NCBI GenBank assembly: GCA_016187935.1
Contig: JACPIU010000010.1
Location: 124,001 to 188,000, forward strand
Length of the DNA: 64,000 nucleotides
Reading direction: 5' to 3'
DNA from: Bdellovibrio sp.
Lineage (GTDB): Bacteria > Bdellovibrionota > Bacteriovoracia > Bacteriovoracales > Bacteriovoracaceae
Notes under the pieces: generated by a model
Told to the model about the DNA's origin: nothing
Databases searched by the model: none
What the model saw: only the letters and a program-made list of their open reading frames with translations
Position numbers and translations under genes: made by a program
Shown here: positions 41,357 to 49,912 of the stretch, piece by piece
Layout: each line of letters begins with the position of its first letter
Numbering within the stretch: position 1 is the first letter of the stretch

Positions 41357-42419
41357 GAGAAATTTACTTTCACTGCTTAATCCTTTCAACATGAGAGATA
41401 AAGGTGAACAGGCGGCGCTCATGTCTGCCATCTCCGATCCACTTCTCGCGGTAGATATCCACAATGCCCCGCTTTTTTATAACAGCAAATTTAACATTTT
41501 GGTGGATGACAAGGATATTGGTCGGCGACGCCTATGGAAAGTTATTATCGATCATGAAGTGGTGCAGGGATATCAGGCCGCTTTGAAGCAAGGTCTTTCC
41601 ACTTCGATCAAGGCGGTTCAATTTCACACCGCCACCGGGGTGATGTATTTTTTTGTAACGATTTCGCCCTTACGGCGAAGCAGTGGGAAGATATACGGTG
41701 CCCTGGGAGTATTTCATGATGTCACGGCGTTGAAATTGGCCGAGCAGATGCGCATTGATTTTGTGGCCAACGTTTCTCACGAGCTGCGCACACCGTTGAC
41801 CTCGATTAAGGGTTATACCGACACTCTTATGGAAGATGTCGCTCAAGGTCGCCCAGTGGAAGAAAAATTTATTCACGCCATCGACCGAAATACCTCGCGC
41901 CTGATGAATCTGGTGGATGATCTGCTTGATCTTTCTTCCTTGGAGTCTGACGGAGTTTTACAAAAAATTGAATTGGAAACTGAAGAGGTCACTTCACGCA
42001 TTGTTAAGCAATTACAGAGTACATTTGAAAGAAAAAAACATAGCGTTTTCCAGCAAATTGATAGCAGAATTGTCTTTGCGGATCCCAGGCGATTGGAGCA
42101 AGTGCTGGTGAATCTTCTGGATAATGCCTGCAAGTATACTCCCGAAGGAGGGAAAATTTCGGTGCATTGGACGGCCCAAAACTCGGAGAGTGTGGAAGTA
42201 CGAATCACTGACAATGGTTCGGGAATTTCCAAGGAACACCAAGGCAGGCTTTTTGAGCGCTTCTATCGCGTGGATAAAGCTCGTTCACGTGAATCAGGTG
42301 GCACTGGTCTTGGTCTGGCCATCGTCAAGCATATTATGCAGAGACACGGCGGTACCGTATGGTTGGAGAGCACTCCCGGTAACGGATCGACCTTTATCTG
42401 CAAGTTTCCAGTAAAATAG
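41349..42419 (+). CDS. phoR: PhoR-like histidine kinase without membrane segments
   Basis: The 356-aa sensor kinase starts at ATG 41349 (MGRRNLLSLLNPFNMRDKGE), overlapping phoB; the longer frame to 41247 lies inside phoB. A PAS domain (ISDPLLAVDIHNAPLFYNSK, then GVFHDVTALKLAEQM) precedes the HisKA region with the phospho-His in NVSHELRTPLTSIKGYTD, and the ATPase has VLVNLLDNACKYTP (N box), DNGSGIS (G1) and GGTGLGLAIVKHI (G2). Typical PhoR has one or two N-terminal membrane helices; none is seen, so this kinase is probably soluble and must reach the transporter through a partner such as the PhoU-like protein. Confidence 0.85.
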   Translation: MGRRNLLSLLNPFNMRDKGEQAALMSAISDPLLAVDIHNAPLFYNSKFNILVDDKDIGRRRLWKVIIDHEVVQGYQAALKQGLSTSIKAVQFHTATGVMYFFVTISPLRRSSGKIYGALGVFHDVTALKLAEQMRIDFVANVSHELRTPLTSIKGYTDTLMEDVAQGRPVEEKFIHAIDRNTSRLMNLVDDLLDLSSLESDGVLQKIELETEEVTSRIVKQLQSTFERKKHSVFQQIDSRIVFADPRRLEQVLVNLLDNACKYTPEGGKISVHWTAQNSESVEVRITDNGSGISKEHQGRLFERFYRVDKARSRESGGTGLGLAIVKHIMQRHGGTVWLESTPGNGSTFICKFPVK

Positions 42420-42509
42420 CTGAAAAAATTACTCGATTGTTTAATCTCAGCGCCAAAGACGGATGAATAATGTTAATTGGCCCTCAAAAAATTAGGATTG
42501 GAGGGACTG

Positions 42510-44543
42510 GTGAGAGCATTATTCATATTGATGTGTTTTTTGAGCTTTAAAGCATTTGCGGAAGTTCCTGACGCCAGTACCAGTGGCATTAAGGCGGTAA
42601 AAAATTGGGCACGCTCTCGTGTTAAAGCGGTCGCAAGTGTTCGGCAAAATTACTATCCTTCTCCCGGCTTCTGGGGTGAGGAAATCATTTATCAAATTCA
42701 AGTTGATCGCTTTAACAATGGTGATCTGGAAAATGATAATCAAAACGTCGAAGAATATCAGCAAACTCACCAAGCAACCGCGGATTGGTTTGGTCTGCCG
42801 GATTATCGCCACGGCGGTGATCTTCAAGGCATCATTGATCGCTTGGACTATTTAAAAGATTTGGGTGTGTCTGTTTTGTGGCTCACTCCCGTTTTTAAAC
42901 ACAATGGTTCTTACCACGGATATTGTACTGTCGATTTTACCGAAATTGATCCGGGATTCGGTACCAAGGAAGAACTCAAAAACTTGGTCGCCCAGGCCCA
43001 TACCAAGGGTATCAAGGTGGTGCTGGATATCGTTGTCAATCATATGTGCAATCCCAAAACAACCTATCGCAAACTTCCCAATCACTATGGCTGCGCCGAT
43101 CAGCTTAACAACAAGACGTGGAGAGGCGAGGCGGGAGGTTCTGAGCATCAAGGCGAGTTGGATTTTGCCCCCGATTTTTTTCCTCCGTTTAAATCTCAAT
43201 TTTTCTTTAATCGTTGTGGCGCGAACTCTCAGTCGGATATGCAAGGTATCGGGCCTGCCGCTGTCTATGGAGATTTTGTCGCCACCATGTTTGACTTTGA
43301 TACCAGAAATTATGATTTCCAAGAAATCTTCACCGATCTCCATAAATATTGGATTGCCTATGCAGATATCGATGGCTACCGAATGGATGCCGCCAAGCAT
43401 GTGACGGAAGATTTTATCGCCTATTTTAGTACCAGCATTCGTGAATATGCTCGCACCTTGGGGAAAAAGAACTTCTTTGTCGTGGGAGAAGTGGCCGGCC
43501 CATCAGACTGGATTGGCAGGCGAGTTGGGAAGATGTACTCCAATCCTCATAATCCAGATGATCACGGCAATGTACCCTTGAGTTTGATCAAGAGAATGTG
43601 GGAGTTAAAAAGTATTTATCTTAGCAATCCCATTGCTCCTTATCCGGGCCTCAATGCCGCTTACGACTTTGCCCATGGAGGCACGGCGATTGATGTACTA
43701 TTAAATCGGCGCCCCTCACGTGCTCTGGAAGATCATTTCTTTGGTGGATACTTAAGCGATATTGCCAACCAGGGAGATTATCGTTTGACTTGGAACCTTT
43801 TGGAGATTCACGACTGGCCACGTTTCGTTTCCCATGATCCGACTTCTCCTGAACGCTCGGCCTTAGGCCTGAGCTATCTGGCCATGGCCGAAGGTTCACC
43901 AATCATTTATTACGGGATGGAGCAAGGGTTTAATGGTGACTGCCATTTTGGTAACATGAATGCCGGTCGTGCCAACCAAGAAATCCAGCGAGAATGCAAG
44001 GGAAATTCCCACTCCCTCTATCGGCAAGATATGTTTGTGGGCGGAATGTATCGTCTGGGAAGCACTGTCGGTACAATTAATAACCAGGCCTATATTGGAA
44101 AAGTAAAACCGACCAAATCTCCTGAATGGACTCACGACCCGATGTTGAATAGAAATCATGATGTCTACAAAATCTCCCGCAAGATGAACAATATTCGCCG
44201 CTCTTGCAAGGCCCTCAAATATGGCCAAACCAAGTTTCGTTGGGTGAGCGTTGGTACCAACGGAATGTTTGCCTTTTCACGCGTGGACGGCGGTTATGAA
44301 GCGCTGGTGATCGTGAATACATCCTGGCAAAAACGCGGTATTCCAGAACTAACGGTGAATGACGCCCGCAATGGTCAACGTTGGGTCAATTTATTAAACG
44401 CCAATGAACAGGCCTGGGGGAATGGTTACGGCAAACTCAATTTTGCCGGACTGGAAATCATCGGCAATACCGTCATGGTGTTTGTGCCTGACTACGCTTT
44501 GGGGGCGTACAATAGCACTCTGGAAGCGCATCTTTGCAAATGA
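42510..44543 (+). CDS. Exported alpha-amylase (GH13)
   Basis: The 677-aa glycoside hydrolase starts at GTG 42510, preceded by GGAGG; the frame reaches back to a TTG at 42477. The signal peptide is MRALFILMCFLSFKAFA. GH13 regions in order: VVLDIVVNHMCNP (I), DIDGYRMDAAKHV (II, nucleophile Asp), FFVVGEVAG (III, acid/base Glu) and LLEIHDWPRF (IV). The barrel begins with EEIIYQIQVDRFNNGD, a pattern of maltogenic and cell-surface amylases, and the C-terminal 130 residues form a beta domain. It degrades alpha-glucans outside the cytoplasm. It stands alone between phoR and a tandem repeat. Confidence 0.9.
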   Translation: MRALFILMCFLSFKAFAEVPDASTSGIKAVKNWARSRVKAVASVRQNYYPSPGFWGEEIIYQIQVDRFNNGDLENDNQNVEEYQQTHQATADWFGLPDYRHGGDLQGIIDRLDYLKDLGVSVLWLTPVFKHNGSYHGYCTVDFTEIDPGFGTKEELKNLVAQAHTKGIKVVLDIVVNHMCNPKTTYRKLPNHYGCADQLNNKTWRGEAGGSEHQGELDFAPDFFPPFKSQFFFNRCGANSQSDMQGIGPAAVYGDFVATMFDFDTRNYDFQEIFTDLHKYWIAYADIDGYRMDAAKHVTEDFIAYFSTSIREYARTLGKKNFFVVGEVAGPSDWIGRRVGKMYSNPHNPDDHGNVPLSLIKRMWELKSIYLSNPIAPYPGLNAAYDFAHGGTAIDVLLNRRPSRALEDHFFGGYLSDIANQGDYRLTWNLLEIHDWPRFVSHDPTSPERSALGLSYLAMAEGSPIIYYGMEQGFNGDCHFGNMNAGRANQEIQRECKGNSHSLYRQDMFVGGMYRLGSTVGTINNQAYIGKVKPTKSPEWTHDPMLNRNHDVYKISRKMNNIRRSCKALKYGQTKFRWVSVGTNGMFAFSRVDGGYEALVIVNTSWQKRGIPELTVNDARNGQRWVNLLNANEQAWGNGYGKLNFAGLEIIGNTVMVFVPDYALGAYNSTLEAHLCK

Positions 44544-44544
44544 A

Positions 44545-44614
44545 ATCCGCTGGAAATCCGCTGGTGCCATGTACTCGGTGTGATGTCCGCTGGTGCCATG
44601 TACTCGGTGTGATG
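44545..44614 (+). repeat. 29-bp tandem repeat after amylase gene
   Basis: Two identical 29-base units (44557-44585 and 44586-44614), each starting TCCGCTGGTGCCATGTACTC, are preceded by a partial unit (ATCCGCTGG at 44545). They lie directly downstream of the amylase stop and upstream of the convergent gene end. No coding function is seen. Confidence 0.85.
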
Positions 44615-44640
44615 TGTCGGTGCATTCATCTCATTGAAAA

Positions 44641-45120
44641 TTAAAACCTGATATTTTCTTTTACCCAGGGAGAACCTATTGACTCAACTTTACGATAAGC
44701 ATCTGGATGAAAGGCATTCAGAAAAATAAGATAAATTTCGGAAGAATTGAATCCAAGATCAATTCCACAATCGCGACCATATGAAATTTTTTCATTTGAA
44801 CGTCCCCTTAATCTACCGTGGACCTGAACTGTATCACCTTCTTTAAAGGTTCCTTTGATTTTTTTTTGCACGATGAAAGAATAAGAATAGCAACCAGTTT
44901 TTTGCTGTTTTTCAAACAGTTTTTGGGATTCGATTGGATCGCGCACTGGCCCATCAGTGGTGCAAAGGTCATGTATGTTAACGACTTTTCCAACAAACAC
45001 CTGCTGGGTCTTTGCATAAATAGTGGCGATAGGAAGAAACCAATCGTTTTCCGGGGCAAGATTACAAGCGGTAATCGAAGCAGAGTAAAAAATAATAAAA
45101 ATCAAAGGGACAATTTTCAT
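44641..45120 (-). CDS. Exported lipoprotein, netrin/TIMP-like
   Basis: The 159-aa product starts at ATG 45120 (MKIVPLIFIIFYSASITAC), giving a lipoprotein signal with ITAC; two earlier Met (45141, 45189) are possible but the longer N-terminus is unlike a signal. The mature protein begins CNLAPENDW and has TQQVFVGKVVNI, a second-half strand KIKGTFKEGDTVQVHGR and a Cys in GRDCGIDLG. This is the OB-like strand order of NTR/TIMP domains and parallels the divergent neighbour at 45172. The two are probably distant paralogues. The function is unknown. Confidence 0.55.
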   Translation of the reverse strand: MKIVPLIFIIFYSASITACNLAPENDWFLPIATIYAKTQQVFVGKVVNIHDLCTTDGPVRDPIESQKLFEKQQKTGCYSYSFIVQKKIKGTFKEGDTVQVHGRLRGRSNEKISYGRDCGIDLGFNSSEIYLIFLNAFHPDAYRKVESIGSPWVKENIRF

Positions 45121-45171
45121 GCTGTTAAGATTTTCATTCATAAAAGCAGTTGTCAAATATACACTAGAGCT

Positions 45172-45606
45172 ATGAATGTATTCCGCCACTGGAACATTTT
45201 TTTTATCCGAATAGTGCTATCGACAGGCCTGGTCTATTCAATTACAGGATCGTCTTGTGAGTGTCCTTCGCAAAGTACCCTTTCTCAGGAACTAGAACGA
45301 TCTAATGCGGTTTTTGTGGGCAAGGTCATTAAGCAGAAGCAAGGCGAACCCATCGTTTTTGAGGTGCAAAAAAGTTTTAAGGGGAAGTTTCAGAGCGTAT
45401 TTACAGCGAGTCCTGCTCGGACAAAGTGTGATTTTTTTTCGGATAAAAGTGACAGCATTGGGAAAATTTTTTTGATTTTTTCGCAGTTGGAAAAGGGGCA
45501 ATCGATTATTCATCGTTGCGGCCGAAGCCAACTCTATACAGAGTCAAAACTTCTCGCCCCGACTCTGCAGGAGTTAGAGAATTACGATCCGCATGTTCTG
45601 CGGTAG
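45172..45606 (+). CDS. Exported netrin/TIMP-like domain protein
   Basis: The 144-aa product starts at ATG 45172; the frame extends to 44818 but that part lies antisense to the neighbouring gene. Signal peptide: FFIRIVLSTGLVYSITGSSC. The mature part starts CECPSQSTLSQELERSNAVF, then VGKVIKQKQGEPIVFEVQKS and KCDFFSDKSDSIGKIFLIF, ending with a Cys in HRCGRSQ. A CxC start followed by 'r.naVFvGkV' and a beta-barrel is the pattern of the NTR/TIMP superfamily, which in animals inhibits metalloproteases. In bacteria the role is unknown. It is divergent from its likely paralogue. Confidence 0.6.
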   Translation: MNVFRHWNIFFIRIVLSTGLVYSITGSSCECPSQSTLSQELERSNAVFVGKVIKQKQGEPIVFEVQKSFKGKFQSVFTASPARTKCDFFSDKSDSIGKIFLIFSQLEKGQSIIHRCGRSQLYTESKLLAPTLQELENYDPHVLR

Positions 45607-45675
45607 AACGGCTGATCTACGTACGCCATGATTCTAGACTTCACGCTTGGGATTTTCAGCATGCGCTGGACGTTG

Positions 45676-47154
45676 TTATCGGCCAATACTACCGCCATCT
45701 CCCGAAGAAGATGAACCGGCGTCGCTTGGCGGACCGAAGATTCTATTGGGGTCGTTGGCGACTTTGCACAGTCGGGTCCTCTTTTTAATTACGCCCCATT
45801 GCTTCTCAACCGCCTTCCCGGCGTAGCCGGTGCGACTAATAATAGATGAGATTGTCGTATCCAGACGATTTCTGAAAGCGGAAAGTTTAAAATGATAATC
45901 ATTATTCATGCCCATGCCATTTTTTGTATCCTCACCACACATCCTCAAGTTTTTTGCTGCGGCCTGAGCTCCATCTAATATGACTTTTAATTCTTTCATG
46001 TGCTTTTCATAGGCCTTATCAATCTCGGGACCAAAACAATATTTATATTTTGATGAGTATTTGGATAGAAGTTTGGAGTCCATCTCCACCAGGCGTGCAT
46101 CAAATGCCTCTAAATCCGCAATTTTCAGATTTGGCAGAAGTTTGCATTCATTCATAAGCTTATTCTGCAAATCACTTACCGCGTATTCTTCCGAACCGTC
46201 TAACCAAGTCTTCATCTGCTCAATCGCTTCATCAACCTTGGTCTTGGGGCAAAATGAAGTGCAGGCAGCTTTTAAGGCATTTACCGTCTCTTGGGCCTTT
46301 GTATAAAGCTTTTCCATATTTTGTTTCGATTTCTTCAACTTCTCTAAGTCAGTCTCAACATTTGTGGCCCCCAAGGCCTTGCGTTCTTCCAATATCAAAA
46401 TGGCCTTATCCAAATTTTCAGGATAACCACACTTGAGCATCGCCGCTTTTATCTTGGCATAAACATCCGGTCTTTGCTGAGTTTCATTGAGATCAAAGTT
46501 CTCGTTGTCCCAATATGCAACAACAGTTCGCGTTTTTTCATATTCCATCGTGCATGCTGTTCCTTTGGCATATGTGGCAATAGCTTTCTGAATGTACTCA
46601 TCGGGTTTTGGAACACCATGGGTATTCAATAAAACAGTGTATTCCTTGACTTTGTCATTTATGGCACTTTGCTGTTCTTTGATTGCACTATTAACACCAT
46701 CTGTTTTCTGATCTAAGTCTTTTGTGGCATTCTTAACCGCTTCCAAGGCCTTCTTTTGCGTAACATAATATTGCAATAAGGTCTTTGATTTCTCTTTCGC
46801 ATCTCCGCTTGCAGTGGATGCATCGACTTTTTTCTTGGCGGCCTTACTGTCAACCGTCGCCTGATTAAAATCTTTTTCAAAACGTATCAGTGAATCGCGC
46901 TGCTCATTACTAATCTTTCCACTGCAATCCGCATGATCGTGATCACAGTTCTCAGGCTGGCATGATACATCACTAAACAAACAGCTATTCTCCACTTCAT
47001 CAAACTTGACCTCTGCATTGAGTTTAACCGAGAGATACATTCCCTTCTTGCAAGTTTTGCCTGAAACCTGCGGACATCCCTTGGCCCAGCTTGCCTCGAT
47101 CAACACTCCACTCAACAGCAGCACACTCAAAAACCACCATTTGCTTAGTTTCAT
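45676..47154 (-). CDS. Exported coiled-coil protein of unknown function
   Basis: The 492-aa product has a signal peptide (MKLSKWWFLSVLLLSGVLIE). The N-terminal part is Cys-rich (CPQVSGKTCKKG, CLFSDVSC, CDHDHADC). The middle is mostly coiled coil (SKTLLQYYVTQKKALEAVKN, then IKEQQSAINDKVKEY), followed by helical segments with spaced Cys, and a Ser/Gly tail (DAGSSSSGDGGSIGR). No family is recognised. It is co-directional with and 19 bases after the FecR-domain gene, so both are likely exported components of one system. Confidence 0.65.
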   Translation of the reverse strand: MKLSKWWFLSVLLLSGVLIEASWAKGCPQVSGKTCKKGMYLSVKLNAEVKFDEVENSCLFSDVSCQPENCDHDHADCSGKISNEQRDSLIRFEKDFNQATVDSKAAKKKVDASTASGDAKEKSKTLLQYYVTQKKALEAVKNATKDLDQKTDGVNSAIKEQQSAINDKVKEYTVLLNTHGVPKPDEYIQKAIATYAKGTACTMEYEKTRTVVAYWDNENFDLNETQQRPDVYAKIKAAMLKCGYPENLDKAILILEERKALGATNVETDLEKLKKSKQNMEKLYTKAQETVNALKAACTSFCPKTKVDEAIEQMKTWLDGSEEYAVSDLQNKLMNECKLLPNLKIADLEAFDARLVEMDSKLLSKYSSKYKYCFGPEIDKAYEKHMKELKVILDGAQAAAKNLRMCGEDTKNGMGMNNDYHFKLSAFRNRLDTTISSIISRTGYAGKAVEKQWGVIKKRTRLCKVANDPNRIFGPPSDAGSSSSGDGGSIGR

Positions 47155-47173
47155 TTTTCTATCTCCTTACAAA

Positions 47174-48466
47174 TTACTCATTTAGTTTACTTAAATTAAA
47201 CGGTAAAAGATCTATACAACGATAAGCTGACGTGCCTCGATAAACAAAAACGCCAGATTGCAAGAAAACATCCGAGTATGTGGCACACTTCATGGGCTTT
47301 ATGACACATTCATTTTCTAAAATACCAATATTGCATCCCAAGCATACCTTGACTGCCTCCATCGCACTTTTCGTTCTTTCATTTTCATCTAGTACATTTC
47401 CAAGCATGTACGGTGTATTGCCAGAACACTGCTTGGCCGTTTTACATAAAAAACCTTGCACACCGGCCCAACGACAAACATTAGTGCTACGAATTCTAAC
47501 TATCTCCAATGTTCTTTTTTCGTGATTGCCAGCAATGACTTGAGGTGAGGAAACTTGCATGACAGGTTCTGGTGTCATCGTTGGAGTTGGCGTCAAAGCT
47601 GGCGAGAGCGAGGGTTCCGTGCTGGCGAAGGCATCAATTGATTCCGATTCACGTCCAATCGATGGTATTTCAATTAAAATAGCTTCACCAAATTGTTCTT
47701 TCTCGCGCCCCTCTTCATTGTATTTTAGGGAAATGGCGTCAATAAATGGTTTAAGTTCCCTATTCCGCAATTGGGCCACCTGTTTTGCTACTTCTGTGTT
47801 GCGAAGATCCGAAGTCTGGACTTTCTTGGCATAAAGAAAATTATTCTCTATGGCACCTTTCCACTCCAATTTCTTGGCCCAATCATAGGTTAAACTTCTG
47901 GTTAGGTATTTTCCCTGTAATGCCACCATCGATTCACCTTTAGCTATCAACTGATGGTCATCATGTTGATAGTCGACAGCTTGCACTGTTCCTCCTTTTA
48001 CCAACGTCCAAATATGGAGTGTACTGGGATCAATAAAGGTATAAAAATAAGTCCCTTTCACCCAAAAGGATATTTCTCTGTCAGTATTAATCTCCAAGGA
48101 TGCATGATCCTGAAATTTTTTAGTCACGTCGGCCAAGATTCCACCTTTCAGCAACATTAGTCTAGAAGCCCCTTGAAAGCCACGTGAAGTTTTATCAATC
48201 AAATCCTCAAATAGAAGTTCTGATTCTGGTTCCAAAGAGAGTTTTGAATCATCGGCCAATCGGATTACGACGCGCCCATTAGCGAGCGTCGTCAGGGAAT
48301 GCCGAACTTCAATTTTCCCACCGACATGAACGTCCTGCTCTACACCTTCATGATTAAGCTGGATAACGTCGCCTGCGAATGAAAGAATAGACGCCGTACC
48401 ATTTGATGCGTATCCGTCGTCCCAAAAGCAGGCGCAAAATAAAAATGCGAGAAATATTCTAAACAT
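47174..48466 (-). CDS. Exported FecR-domain protein
   Basis: The 430-aa product has a short signal peptide (MFRIFLAFLFCACFWDDGYA). Residues about 25-130 show the FecR beta-rich domain: SILSFAGDVIQL, GGKIEVRHSLTTLANGRVVI and RLADDSKLSLEPESELLFED, continued by GRGFQG-like strands and FWVKGTYFYTF. The C-terminal half has a Pro/Thr linker (ALTPTPTMTPEPVM) and a cysteine-rich end (CRWAGVQGFLCKTAKQC, CLGCNIG). Without an adjacent sigma factor it is unlikely to be a signal-transducing FecR; FecR domains also occur in envelope proteins. It is the first gene of a two-gene unit. Confidence 0.75.
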   Translation of the reverse strand: MFRIFLAFLFCACFWDDGYASNGTASILSFAGDVIQLNHEGVEQDVHVGGKIEVRHSLTTLANGRVVIRLADDSKLSLEPESELLFEDLIDKTSRGFQGASRLMLLKGGILADVTKKFQDHASLEINTDREISFWVKGTYFYTFIDPSTLHIWTLVKGGTVQAVDYQHDDHQLIAKGESMVALQGKYLTRSLTYDWAKKLEWKGAIENNFLYAKKVQTSDLRNTEVAKQVAQLRNRELKPFIDAISLKYNEEGREKEQFGEAILIEIPSIGRESESIDAFASTEPSLSPALTPTPTMTPEPVMQVSSPQVIAGNHEKRTLEIVRIRSTNVCRWAGVQGFLCKTAKQCSGNTPYMLGNVLDENERTKSAMEAVKVCLGCNIGILENECVIKPMKCATYSDVFLQSGVFVYRGTSAYRCIDLLPFNLSKLNE

Positions 48467-48535
48467 GAATGAAGTTAGAATAACAATCTTTCATTTTTTT
48501 TTCAATCATTCTACAATAAATGCCACGGAGGATTG

Positions 48536-49795
48536 ATGTTGACTGGACCACTTTTTGGCGTGCTAATTGTAACTCTAATTACTTTATGCCAACCTGATAT
48601 CAGTCATGGTCAGCACGGATTCCCTTCGCGCAGTACCCAGGAAGGTAGGCATCCCACACCAACACCCACATCTTCTCCCTTTTTTTCCAGAACAAAACGA
48701 TCACTTGATCGTGACAATTCCCGGAGGCAATCATCCAGCGAAAACGCTTCTTCATCCGAAAGAAGTGCCTCACGATCAAATAATGCGTTCTCGAATACAT
48801 CTAACAACAGTACCTTAAGAAATTTTCGTGGCGATAGCATGAGTCAATCCCTACTCTTAAATACTTGTAAATCACAGCAACTTATGCTGAGTAAAAATGA
48901 TTTTTCTACTCAAAAACTCTTTAACGACTATCAGCGACTTTGCCAGAAATCATCGAATGTATCATGCTCCTCAATAAAAATTCTTTCAGGTAAAGATTTC
49001 ATCACGGATCAAAAATACAGAGAGTATCTAGCTTCATGTAAGAATGGAAGGCCGAAACAAGAATCCAGTGTTAAAAACATCACACCTTTACAAGAGAATA
49101 AGCCTGGTTTATTCGCACAAGCTCCTTCTAATATTTTGAAAGATTGCCCACCGTTACCGGAAACTATGTCATGTACTTCTCTTTGGAATGAGATCAAGGC
49201 CATGCCAAAAGATCCATCAACCAGCGGCAACACCAAAACTTTCGATAAAGATGCATGTTCGCCTTGGAACCAGATGAATTGTTGCAACAAACTCAAAACA
49301 ATTGTGATTCAAGGAAAAATAAGCCCCATCCAACTTGCAAAACAAAGCGATGTTGCAGAAGCTGATCTGACAGCAATTGCCAGTTATTACTTATCTGACC
49401 CCGCCACTGACAATGCCACCAAAACGCAAAGCCTCAATAATCAATTAAAGATTTTGAAGAATACTAATTTCCGATCGCCGCATGGATCTGCCAAAATTCA
49501 CCTGATCAATGAAAAACACAATGTAAGAGCTTTTAATACTCTCACCCGTTTTCTCCTAGAAAAAATGCATTATTCCCGCTATGAAGTACGAAAGGTTTTG
49601 GCCCAAATGCTCCAGGGAAACACGCCTGTCGCAATGAATTTTCAAAAAAATGCTCTCATTGATAACATTGCAAAAGATTCCAAAATTTTTACGACAGTTC
49701 TCCAGACACCCCCTGTCCTTATTCAAGCAGACGCTGCCAAAAAAAAGCAAGAAATCAGCAACGATTCCCTCATTCTTAATGAGATTTGTAAGTAA
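48536..49795 (+). CDS. Exported Ser/Asn-rich protein
   Basis: The 419-aa product starts at ATG 48536, with GGAGG upstream. The signal peptide is MLTGPLFGVLIVTLITLCQP. A low-complexity, Ser/Arg/Asn/Pro-rich stretch follows (SSENASSSERSASRSNNAFS), then a Cys-containing domain with repeated-looking blocks: LLNTCKSQQLMLSKNDFSTQ and SSIKILSGKDFITDQ, each followed by KLFNDYQRLC or KYREYLASC. The C-terminal part is helical (FNTLTRFLLEKMHYSRYEVR). It is divergent from the FecR gene by 69 bases. No family is recognised. Confidence 0.6.
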   Translation: MLTGPLFGVLIVTLITLCQPDISHGQHGFPSRSTQEGRHPTPTPTSSPFFSRTKRSLDRDNSRRQSSSENASSSERSASRSNNAFSNTSNNSTLRNFRGDSMSQSLLLNTCKSQQLMLSKNDFSTQKLFNDYQRLCQKSSNVSCSSIKILSGKDFITDQKYREYLASCKNGRPKQESSVKNITPLQENKPGLFAQAPSNILKDCPPLPETMSCTSLWNEIKAMPKDPSTSGNTKTFDKDACSPWNQMNCCNKLKTIVIQGKISPIQLAKQSDVAEADLTAIASYYLSDPATDNATKTQSLNNQLKILKNTNFRSPHGSAKIHLINEKHNVRAFNTLTRFLLEKMHYSRYEVRKVLAQMLQGNTPVAMNFQKNALIDNIAKDSKIFTTVLQTPPVLIQADAAKKKQEISNDSLILNEICK

Positions 49796-49823
49796 TCTTC
49801 CAGTCATTAATAATTTCCGACAA

Positions 49824-49858
49824 CGTAATAATTACATCGCGAGGATGTAATTATTACG
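49824..49858. terminator. Perfect 15-bp inverted repeat between convergent genes
   Basis: CGTAATAATTACATC (49824-49838), loop GCGAG, GATGTAATTATTACG (49844-49858) lie between the ends of the Ser/Asn-rich gene and the convergent hypothetical gene. Bidirectional transcription termination is likely from the position, but there is no T-run. Confidence 0.5.
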
Positions 49859-49912
49859 CAGCTTTGACTGACAAGTCCCGATCAAAGAATGTAAGCTGGA
49901 ATCTATGACATG

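Noticed and set aside
44818-45171. Long plus-strand extension of the netrin/TIMP-like gene
   Set aside because: It is antisense to the neighbouring lipoprotein gene, and a proper signal peptide begins at ATG 45172.
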